Source: Oscheius sp. JU75 (taxonomy: Eukaryota > Nematoda > Chromadorea > Rhabditida > Rhabditidae). Taken from it: a DNA stretch of 64,000 nucleotides. This document shows positions 48,666 to 60,600 of this stretch, piece by piece (positions within the stretch are counted from its first letter, which is position 1; every line of letters starts with the position of its first letter). The stretch covers positions 1,488,001 to 1,552,000 of the forward strand of contig JASJZC010000001.1 of the NCBI GenBank assembly GCA_037178855.1, given 5' to 3'. The notes under the pieces are model-generated. The model worked only from the letters and a program-made list of their open reading frames with translations, made no database searches and had not been told where the DNA came from. The position numbers and the translations under genes are program-made.

Positions 48666-51600
48666 ATGGTTTCGGCCGAGCTCTTTCCGCGAGCGATCGA
48701 CAGCGACGAGGAGATGGAAGTTGACGAGAGCGACAGCGAGCAGGAGGACATCGAGGCCGTGACAGTCAAGAAGAAGAAGCGCGTGGCCGGTGCCGCCTCG
48801 GAATTTGCCAGCGATTTCGTCTTCGAGGGCTTCGAGGGACAACGCGAGGACAAGGAGACGGAAGATCTGAAGAAGTACCTCAAGAAGACGGCCTCCTCGA
48901 CCTTAGACGACAAAATTGCTGAGGTTTCCTTATGTTTTTACATACAAAATGGTGGATTTAAAGATTAGAAAACAGAAGAATACGGCAGAGACGGTGGAAA
49001 TTCTCGAGGTGGATGAGGAGGAAGGTGTCGCACAGCTAGGAGGATCGGAAGTTCGAGGTAGGCAGCTTATTTTAGCTCTTTTACAAGTACATAACATTCT
49101 TCCTGCAAGTTTTATCGACCAGTTCCGTTCACAGAAAAAAAACTTTGCTCGAATATGCTCAAGGTCCACCAGCCTACTCTTTTGGCCAGAGTCTTAGCTC
49201 TCCTGTTTTTCCCGAGTTCTGCCATTTGACAACGGAAGCCATTTCTTTCATCGGAATTTTTTCTAATAGCAAAACACTCACTGCAGATACTGTCCGCGAG
49301 AAACAAAAGGGTGGGCGTCGTCGTGCCCGTCCCGAGGAGGCCTTTTTCGAGGAGCCCGAGCTCAATAATGACGTCGAGATCAACTTCGAGCAGATGAATC
49401 TCTCCCGACAGATCCTCAAGGCTATCGGTGCCGCCGGATTCCAAGATCCGACACCGATCCAGGCCGCCTGTATTCCTGTTGCCCTTACTGGTACGTTTTT
49501 TTAAAATATGTTGAGTATAAAAAATAAAATTAGGCAAAGACATCTGCGCTTGTGCGGCCACGGGAACTGGAAAGACAGCTGCCTTTGTGCTCCCAATTCT
49601 GGAACGTCTTCTCTACAAGCCCAAATCGAGATCCTGTACCCGGGTTCTGGTCCTCGTACCGACGAGAGAACTCGCTATTCAGGTCTTCCAAGTGAGTTCC
49701 TTTTTTCAAGTTCCTCTTATATTTATGAGTTAGCTTCATGAAAATCTAGAAAAATCTGACACGGACTTTCAGCTGCGCTCTTTTCCATTGGAATTTAGCC
49801 GTTACAGTCGGTATTTTGGCTTAGGCTTTGGCAAGAAACACTGTAGAAAGCTAACAAACAAACAGTAAAACGAAGTGTCCAGCTGAAAGCTATGACATGT
49901 TTCGTATCTTCAAAGTGAAAGATAAAATTCGACAACAACAGTTTTAGAGACATAAAACCAAATCTAGACAAACTTTGTTGGTCAGTGACCCGTTGGAAGC
50001 AACACGGAATCGAAACTTTTCTATGCAACTTATCCTATCTACCCAATTTTCCATTGTGATTAGCTGTCTCCTTGGGGCCTCCGAATTATTGTGATAAACG
50101 AACTGGAACCTCTCGAAACTTCTCGCTCTCCAAATTTACTTTTATATTTTGCAAAAAAATGTAGCAGTGTGTCAAAAAAATGTAGCAATGCTTCAGTCAA
50201 TTTTCTTTTACAGGTCTTCATGAAGCTCTCGACCTTCTCTCAGCTTGAAGTCTGTCTCTGTGCCGGTACGTTCCCCTCTTTTTGGTTCAAAAGTTCCGCG
50301 GACAAACAAGCAAGCGTTTCCCTCCCGTAATCTCAAACTTGACCAGGATTCACCCTTTGAGCGGACGGGGGATCTCGTTCGACGGCGGCGAACCCGTTTT
50401 GTCTCATACACAAAAGGGCCTACGACTATTGTGATATGCGTCATTGATTGGCCATGCAAGAATAACTTAAGCGGCCACAACCGCAGTTAGATAGCTTTCA
50501 ATAGTTTCGAGACAAAGCAACCATAGTTAGACAGCTTCAAAAACTACAAGGCAACAGCTAGTTAGCTGCCGCCAATTGTGGCTCATTTCGAACTTCTCTA
50601 AAACTACTTCTTCTCGTTTTTCTCAATAATTTATGCGTAAATATTATGGGGAATGTGCTGTCTAATAAGAAACCGTGAGACTTGGGAGGAGATTGCCGAG
50701 ACGAGCATTCGTATTCTTGGCAAACAGGGACACGTAGATGAGTGAGAAGGTCGAGAGGGCGGCCGAGGTGTAGAAGGCATATGTATAATGATAGTGCTGG
50801 ACGATGTGGGAGGCGTAGATGGGCAGAATAAAGTGGGTAAGCCACTGGGCCATGGCAGCCAATCCTGTAGCCTTGCCCAAGTCTGTGACCTCGACGGCAC
50901 TGAAATTAGGAAAATTTTGCTCTGTATCCTTTAATTGAAGCCATTTTTGGGCACTTTTGCCGGCTAAAAAAATTTTGACTTAGTTTGCTCAGATTTTCCT
51001 CATAATCCTAGAATCGTGCATTGGCTGAATGATTCTTGTGTGATGGCTGTTTTGTTCTCACAACTTGCTTCTACGTTTCTCGGCAAATTCGGCAGCTCAA
51101 AATTTTAATATTCCGTCAATAGTTTTCTCAAATCTCGTGGAGTTTTAGAATCGTTGACCAAACTAATATGAGCTGTTTCCTACAACTCTACGTTACCTTA
51201 GATGGCATCTAGAAATGCCTAAACTTGTCTAGACTGGGTCTATTTTCTTCCTGTAAAAATGACTCTACAGGTCCTAGAGTTTCAATTTCCCTAAATACAT
51301 GACATTCGAATCGTTATGACACCTCAGCCTAACATGTGGAGTTCCAAAACAGCTGTTCAAAACCCTTATATTTGCCTAATTCCCAAAATATTGCCCTACT
51401 TTCGTGCTTTGATACTCACCTCGTGATCTGAGTGCTGCTCTCGGCGTAGGCAATTGCATAGGCTCCTGTCTGGACAGCGGTGATGATGAGCATCTGGTAC
51501 AACGAGTCAACAAAGGCCACGGAAACGTAGCTGGCGACCAAGGTGACCAGAGAGAACTGCAAGAGTGCTTTCGGGCTCATGCTTCTCTGTAGGACGGGGA

Positions 51601-54600
51601 GAACGAGGAACTGGACAGCCAGCAGGGCCGCAGCCATGGTCATCAGCACGATGGCTGAATCGTTCGAGTCGCGCATGTAGTGGCGGAGGATAAAGTTGCG
51701 GGAAATCATCTCGTAGCAGACGTAGGCCGAGACGATGAGAGCTCGCAGAATGAGGCCTTCCTATAAAAACTTGGTAGTTTGAATCGTAAATTTCCCAAAG
51801 AAATTGGAAATCTGGGCTTGCTTCAGCGGTTAGGCCACTGCGAATCATTTTTATGAGTGTATGAGTCTCGGAAGTACACTAACATGAATTCGCCCTAATA
51901 GTGCAGTCGGTTAGAGTCCGCCTACGGAGCAAACGATTCAGGTGCGGATCTCGACTGGCCAAAGTTGGCTATGATCAAACTACCGCAGTCACGGTTACTG
52001 ATACTGATTCGTTAGGGTCTTATGGGTCAACTAGACCATTTGTTCGATGATGTTTTGTGAGTCGGATCCTCAACTCACTCTCAGTGCCGAATTCTTCGTG
52101 ATCATCGGAATGTAGTCCTGAGGACGGAGTCTAGCAGTAGCCAGTTTAGGAATACTGTGAGTAGTCGGGAGCATGAACATGAGCACCGGCATCAGTGTGA
52201 CCAGGAGGGTGCCTCCACAGATGAACTGGGAGATCCTCAGCGAGGTCCAGGCGGCAATCTTCGAGCCAATAATGGGCCCGAAGAACATGGCAATGGCCTG
52301 AGGGACGGTCAGTCTCATCAGGGCCCCGGTTCTCTCCCTCTCTGTTGTCACTGTGGCCAAGTACATTTCGGCAGTTCCGTCGAGCTGGTACCCGATTCGG
52401 AGGGTCTGAAATTTGATATTTAGACCTAAAAAACTTATAAACATGTCAGTTCCAAAAAAATATTTTGGTGGCAATTCATAATTATTGATCGCTCCTATGT
52501 GGTGTTTCCAAGTTCTCAAGCTCATTTTTGCTGCTCTCTTACCTGTAGGAAGAAGAAAGCATAGAAACTATTGGCCATGGAGATTCCGGCATAGTAGATG
52601 GCGGTCAGAACGCAGCTGACCATGAACATGGTCTTCGGTCCGGTCGAATCGGCCATCTGTCCGATCATCAGGGCCCCGAGGGCATTCATCAAGCTCCCAA
52701 AGGCCTGGATGTAGCCCAAGTCGACGATTGTCATAACCTCGGTGGTGTCCCATTGCAAAAATGAAAGAAGGGTTGTAGTCCACTGGGTTCCGAGGTGCCA
52801 GAGCCCAAAGATGAGGCACAAGACGCCCATCACCTTCTGCTTGCGATCCATGCCGCCTAGACCCATTTTTCAGTGACTTTCAGCTGAAGATTTTGAGTAA
52901 AAATGAAGGAAAAGTAGTAGAAGCGGGACTAAGGTTACGATCTAGTTAGCAGTGCAATTTGAGGAGAAAAGTTGAGTTAAACTGGCCACAAAATCGTGTA
53001 AATGAGAAGGAATGGGCCTTATTTAAAAACTGGGAGGAAACAAATGGATCGTTTAGAGGAAAAGACGACTCTAGAAGTTTATCAAGCTCTCAAGCTATTT
53101 CCCATTGTGTAGAAGAAAATCTCGGGCTTTTTAGGTGTTTTTAAGCTTGTATTCTTTGTTACGATTAATAGTTTTTGAATCACCAGTTAGGTTGATGCCC
53201 CGTTGGGGCGCGTGACATGTAGATGAAGTTCCAGTCAGGCTACCGTGGTAGAAGCAACGTTCTCCCAGAGACGCATCTCCCAAACTAACTACTTTGACTT
53301 GACTTGCAAAGAAAAAGTGCTATCACAAAGTATCTGTGACTAACTGGCAATTAGGGCTTCAGACACACACTCGATAATATGGTTTGCTCCGTAGTAAAAT
53401 AAGCAAACAAATGATGTCGGAGATTGCCGACCACAGTTAGACTCCTACTGCCACGATTCTTAGGCTGAAACATAGCTCAAAAATGCAATAAAACCAGCTT
53501 GTAGGGGGCTTTCTAGCCGTAAACACCAGCCAGAAATATGTGAAAAACAGCTTGTGAGATCGTATTTCCGATCCCAGGACTATGGAAACCGTCCCCCAGA
53601 AACTCGTTTTGCCTAGAGGGGGAACGGGTTCATCCAGGGATTTCAAATGTGTATGGATTGAACAGGAAAGATTAGAAATGTTAAGTTAGTATCGGCGAAG
53701 TGAAAGGCAAGAAAAGGATACTCTATGTTTGCCGAAAACTAGACTGGGTAGAGGGAAAAGTGAGGGAGGACTGTCGGGCGCGTGAATTTAAAACAAATTC
53801 CCAGCTGTTGACCGAGACAGAGAGACAGGGACAAATTATACCGGTCAAACAACATGAAAATATACTAGACGGTCTAGGCAAAGCGAGAGAGAGAGAGAGA
53901 TGAACGAGAGATACGGGGGAGGATCCGCGCTGCTGCGCGGCAATGACCAGCAGCCGGACCCCCGATTTTCACTCTTTCTCTCTCTCCTTGGCGCTCCGGA
54001 GGAGACGCGCGCGCAGTGAAAAGATACAGGTTTTCTCGCCTCTCTCTCTGTCTCTCTTTGCGCGCTTTTTCTGCCTCTGACCACTGCCATGTGGCTCCTT
54101 GGAGGAGCGAAAACTGGTTTCTGGACTGCAAGACAGGAGCGAAACTGATTGGGAAGAATAACACTGACGTCTAACAGTAACTCTGAACCGCGAAAGCTCG
54201 TAACCTCGGTTAGTTGAGAACCAGTTAACCACTGCATTCAAGTCTGTTCCTCCAAGATTTAGTATCTGTTCAACTAGCTCATTCCTTGTTTCACGCTTAC
54301 CAGCTTCATCGATCAATTGTCTCTGTTGCTCCTGCCAGACCATTGCTATCAAAATTGGCGCATCCTCATCGACTATGTCCTCTAACTATGACATAGAGAC
54401 ATCAGCACTGAACTACTTGCGATGCAATCTCTCTCAGTACGATCGTCCAATAGAATTGTTGAATTGGAAATGAAAAAGTATTGGTCCTATTTCGGCTTCC
54501 ATCTATCCGAGGCAAAAACTCTTTTAATCATTGTATCGCTAACGAAATCGTCCGTAAATGAGGGTCAGTAATATGTGTTCATAAAAATTCTGAACAAAAG

Positions 54601-57600
54601 TTACGGTGAGGCCCAAAGCGTAACATTTGTTCACAATCATTTGTGAACAAAAGTTACTAACCCGAAAGTGAGCAGTAATAGTCGGTTTTCTCCTACAAAA
54701 AACGCTAATTCCTCCTAAAAGCATGTTTATATATAGTGACTTTTTTCTTCACAAAACGGCGGGAGGAACACTGCTCAAGAGAAGAATAATTTATTTCTTT
54801 ACCTAATCGCACTTGACCTCGAAGCCAGGCAACAAGATGGGATGGGATTTCAAAAAGTCACACTTCCAATGCAGAATTGGGATGGCTGAAAGGGAGACGA
54901 GTGCACTGAAATAGCATAAGAGGGTCGTCTCGTCGTGATCGACTGTCAGCCTGAATGGGTGCTCTTACTCTCTCAAAAGTGTGTTTACTTACCCCGTAAT
55001 AATTGGAGTCATGAGGTAGCCGACCATGTGAACCACACGGATCAGGGCAGCCGCCTTACCGCTGTTTGACTTGCCAGCAGTGGCGAGAATTTGACTGGGG
55101 AGCTCGCCGAGACAGAGAGAGACTCCGAGAACCTTAACTTGTAGTATTTCTGACGTGTTAGGCTTTGGAAGTTTTTTTTTTGGACTATAAATAGCATAAG
55201 TTGTGACTCACAACCTATATCATTTCGCAGAGTTGGCAAGGGGCCGGTGACCCGGACTTGGACTCAAAAAAAATCATCGGTTTCAAAATGAAGTGATATT
55301 ATAGCGTGATTTAGCCCTCCTTAAAAGAAGTATTTCGGTATGTTCAAATGCATTTATTTTGACTAAAAAGGTCAAAGTCAATTTTTTTGTCTAAAATCTC
55401 AGTTTCTCTCGTTCCCGGTCCCGGGCTTCAGGGGCTGGCCTGTTACCAACCCTGGTTGTGAGATCTGGTAACAGGATTGGTTCCAAATCGTGACAGAATT
55501 GCCACAAATGGCTTTGGAGCTCGGTTTCGAGATCCGAGGTTTCGTATCAACTTTCTGTCACTTTTCACGCCTGATTCTGATGGGCTTTTCATGGCAGCTT
55601 CTTGCAACTTCTCGCATCATTTCTTTTTCTCATTCTGCACAACTTTTACGGTCTATTCACGTCATCTTCTATCAGTTAGTTCATTAGACCAATACTTTCC
55701 TCGAATTCTCGCCAAAAACCATCGTCATTCCTCCGCTGAAAAGCCCAAAGTCCATTCTGACGTGTCGTGTTTTTCCGTTCGATCAGTTCGCGTTTACCAG
55801 ACCACCCTCACTTTACATAATCTCCAAGTTTTGAACACAGTTCTCTGTCTCTCCCCCGTACCTGTAATGGCATGCCGATCAACAAGGTCGTGTACTCGAT
55901 GGCATGAGCCAGATAGATGTAACTGGCAGCCAGAAGGCCGAAAGCCCCATAAAGAATCTGTCTCGGCCCGTAGCGCTGCTGCAGCCATGGTAGTAGGAAC
56001 AAGTTGCCGCCAATTGTCGTGCCGCCGAGTACGAAAAACTGAAATCTCGTTTGTTTTCCGATGAAAATATGAACACATCCGCGAGGGGTGAGAAACTCGT
56101 TATCGGCGGAAAAGCCAGTTTTCCTAGAGGACTAGTGATGTCTTTTTCCAGCTAGTTTTGGAGCTGTTTTTCATGAGGGAAAAGGGGCCGGAAAGGAATG
56201 AGCATTTTTGGTGCAAAAGCCGGACAAAAAAGCATCCAGGGTTCGAATTCCGAGTGTGATTATTACAGTTCGAATATTTTTTTGGAAGTCTCGGCATCTT
56301 TAGCTCGGCTATGAGTGTTATTTTTCTTCAATTACACCATTAAAAAATGCGCCGAACTCTATAAAAAAGTGGAAATGTTACCAAAATAAGCCTATTTTCA
56401 TCCCTTTTACTATTCTAATCGGTCAAAAACACGTTTTGTGGACTATTTTGGATACTGGCCTTGTATTTAACACCGTTTTGACTATAATGTGAATGAAAAT
56501 GGAAGAAGATCTCACCAGTCGATTAAGCTGATCCGGCTCCCGAATTACTGTCCCTGTTAGCAGAATTCGAATGACCTGGTCGTAGGCAGCATAGGGACCC
56601 AGGACTAGCTATAACTTTGTCATTTTCTCCTGTAAACTATGCTGACTTACCAGAAGAACAGCCAGACACCACTTGGTCTTATCCAGCTTGACCAACTGGA
56701 TATAGGAGGTGACCATCTCGGAATCGTAGATCTGACTCTCTTTCCTGTTGTCAGGGAGCAGGAAACAGGAGGGTAAGAGACAGAGTAGATGGAGACCGGC
56801 ACACATCATTTGCGAGTAGTCGAGCGAGGAGGTGAGGTAGAACATGATCTGGAAGGGTCTTGTCTAGAATTCGGCCGCCCGCTGATTACTGCTGATTATC
56901 TTTTAGTAAAAGTTAGAAAATGACCATTTTTTTGGAGTAGAAAAGATATAATTTAAAGGGATCTTGACATTGCTGGTGTATGAGTGTTCCCGAGAACGCG
57001 TTTTTGAATTTTGTTCAGGACTTTCAATTTTGTTCAGGACTTTCTTGGATTTCAGTTTCATTCTGCATTTTTCGAGTTTTGATTCATTTTCTCGGTTTCT
57101 AAGTATGTTTAATCGTTTTGCCGTCAAATTCTATCCTAGAATAGTTTACTTTGACAGAAAAAGGGCGAGAAAACTGGGAAAAAATGGACACAACGCTGTC
57201 TTTTCCGCTTGTACAGTTGTTCTTGTTGAAAATGCTATACTTCCCATCGCTTTGATCAATAGGTAAATGGGCTTTTTTTCCCATAATAGATTGAGCCCCT
57301 TATCCTAGGCCAATTTCACCGGTCATCCATCCCCAATTTCGCATAAAACAGCAGGGTACCCAATCCGCTCCCTTTTCCTTCTAGGATAACGTTCCTTTCA
57401 ACTAGAAACACGGTTTAACTAGTTACCGTAGCCCTAAAAACCCCCTAATTTTTACCTGCAAAGCACAATAAGGTCCCGCAGCGATCCCAAAACTGATCGG
57501 TATCGTCAGCCGATTAAGCATTCTCGCCCTCCTCTTATCGCTCCCGTCTTCTCCTTCGAGGTAGATCACGCACGAGTCGATTATCTTAAGGCGATTTTTG

Positions 57601-60600
57601 TACAAAAAAATGAGCTTTAAAAACTACCATGGGCATGTGATTTGCTATTAAGCAAATCTGCAAAAAATGAAACAAGTAATAATCCTTGACATTGTAGAGC
57701 ATTGCCTGGTAGATGACTGTCATCAGTGTACAGAAAATCCCTGTCCGGCGGAGCCCATAATTCTCAATCTATAGACCAATTTGTGTCTTATTTTGGTCAT
57801 TTTCTTACCAGAAATGCGGTCAGAAAAATGCCGAAGAAAGTACAGATTGAGCAGAAGGCCTGTATGTAGATCATTTGCTCGAAATCGGGGCGAGGGGTCA
57901 GCGACCACATCATAAAGGGAAAGAGCACCTTAGTCCAGTTATCAAAAGTGTTCCAAGCCCCAGCGGCGAAAAGCAACAAGCCCTCAAAACGACGTTTTTC
58001 AGCTCGGTTCATGGCTCTGAAATACGGATTACAATACGGGTGGCAGTGGAAGAGGCAGTATGGGTCGGATAGTGGCAGTCAGAATATGACAGTGATAATA
58101 ATTGGAACAGAAGCAGAGAGACAGATCGGACAGTGATAGTGGCAGAGCAATTTGAGCGAGAAACTGGCTCATGTTGAGAAAAAAAAGTCTAGGAGACGTG
58201 TCCCCTACCCTCTGAATACAAATATGACTCTCTGTCTGTCTTGTCCAAAATAAAAAAGTGAGCAAGCGGTAGCTGAAAAATGGATGTTCCATCCAATAGT
58301 CACACCACTGTGTCTGAATGGCACAATGGAAAACGGTGTTTGTCCTGTGTGCCGCCAATGGACATTGCTGCTGACGCGACGGACTGAAGCAGCTGCTTCT
58401 ATATACCTTTTTTTGGCTGGAAAAGAGGATTTTAAGGGATAGGGAGAAAGTGAGACGGGGGGCCTAGGATTGAAATTATGCAGGAGAGGGGGAAAGAGGA
58501 GGAGGATGAGGGCAAAACTGGAACTGGTCAGCGCGCGCCCAATTATATGGCTATTGACCCATGCTGTGACCATTTTTGGGATGTATTCAATAAGTGTTTT
58601 CTTTTCAGGAGGACTCGATCTGAAAGCTCAAGAAGCCGCACTTCGATCGGGACCAGATGTCGTCGTTGCGACCCCGGGACGTCTTATTGACCATCTTCAT
58701 AATTCGCCCAACTTCAATTTGAATACTATTGAGGTAAGCTTTTACTTTTTGCAAAGTAGCATTTTGTAGAGTTTTTGGAGCTTAGTAAGAATATGCAAAC
58801 ATTTTTGGGGTTCCCGGTTTCCATGCAAAGTTACAGCCCTTTAAAGTTTCAGCGTAACAGTTGGTGTAGTACCAGAGGCCCACTCAAACCAGACGACCCA
58901 GGCTCAATCCCCGTAGGTAGTGTAAAAAAGGCATCGGAAACGTCCCGAAGATGATAGAATTACAGCTTTGCCTAGGTTTCAAAGGTGAGATAGACAGGAA
59001 AAACTCGTCATAGCTTGAGCCATCTACTGGACAGTTCCAACGTGATTTTAGTCAGTTCAGTTCAAAAATTGGAACCTTTGGGCATCGGTGAGCGAAAAGA
59101 GCTGAGCTCCTGAACTATTGCTTCGAAAATGTGACTTGAAAATTGAAGCCTAAAAACCTAATATCATGCTTTTTTCAGATCCTGGTTCTCGACGAGGCCG
59201 ACAGAATGCTGGAAGAAGCCTTCCAGGACCAGATGAACGAGCTGATTCGTCTCTGCTCGCCCAATCGCCAGACCCTGCTCTTCTCTGCCACCATGACTGA
59301 TCAGGTGTCCTATTTTTTTCTTCCATAATGGCATTTTTATACAATAATCCAACTCGCTTCGTTCCGAGAACCATTTCCCTTTTAATTCACGGACTTTACC
59401 TGCTGTCGGTTAGAACTCCGACTATGAAGCCCCGTGATAGAAAAAAGCATTTTTTGACTTTCTGATGCACAGCAAACTTTAGCCCTTCATCTGCTCTGCA
59501 ACTTTGCAGAACATCGGAAAGTCAAAAATATTGTGTTGACAGCAAAAAGAAGTGAGAAAATAACCCAAATAAAACAGTTTTGAGCATTAGGACTCGAATC
59601 AGAGACCCTCTGCACAAGAGACTGGACTTTTAGCCACTAGGCCATTTGAGGAAAAAACGCGCATAGAAAACTGTTGACTTGACTCTTTTAACGGTCCGCT
59701 TTTACCAAGTTTTGCAAAGATATGAGTCCCCTCACGAAAATATGCGGGTTACGGTAGTGTTCTTCTCTTACCAAAACTTCACATAAAGACCATTTTCAGA
59801 TCGACGAGCTCGCCGCCATGTCTCTGAAAAAGCCCGTGAAGATCTTCGTAAATGAGAACACGGACACGGCTATGAAGCTCCGTCAGGAATTCGTTCGAGT
59901 TCGCGCCGGGCGCGAGACGGATCGCGAGTCGATAGTCTCGGCCCTCACGACCCGAACGTTCCAGGAGAGCACGATCGTCTTCGTCAAAACGAAGAAGGAC
60001 TGTCTCCGAATGCAGATCATCCTCGGTCTTCTCGGGATGAAATGTGGACAGCTGCACAGCTCGTTGAGTCAAGCACAGCGAATCGAGGCGCTGAGCAAGT
60101 TCAAGAAGAGAGAAATTGATGTGCTCGTATCGACGGATTTGGCCTCGCGTGGACTGGACATTGACGGCGTCCAGACCGTGATCAATATGCACATGCCGAG
60201 ATCCATCAAGCAGTACATTCACAGAGTCGGTAGGACGGCCAGAGCTGGGAAGGTTGGAAGGTAAGAGCAGGTTTGGCAAAAACGAGGCGCTTTTGTAAGA
60301 AGCCGGATCCCGCCAAACTTGACGGGAAACCTTTTTTTTTTTTTGCTTCACACTCATTTTCTCGGCTTTTAAGTATGTGCAATCGACGCGGTGTCAAATG
60401 ATTAGCGCTCCGATTACGGAGAAATAGGTGCTGGGTTCGATCCCCGGGTTGGGTAGAAGCTTTTTGTCTTTGTCCGGAAACACTTAGAACTATTTTGCAT
60501 CGTTAGTTTAAATATAGCCGAAGCTTGGCCACGTTATAGTCTCCGCTGGATAGCGAGTTTGACCTTGTATTTCCCACATATTGCCATTTTGACGATTCGG

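Larger units (their letters stand above)
52867..54802. other. Spacer between the two nested genes
   Basis: No exon seen. It contains an R1 repeat on the minus strand (53185-53378), GA/CT simple sequence near 53.89 and 54.04 kb, and a palindrome at about 54.62 kb. An AATAAA on the minus strand (about 54790) serves transporter B. Confidence 0.5.
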
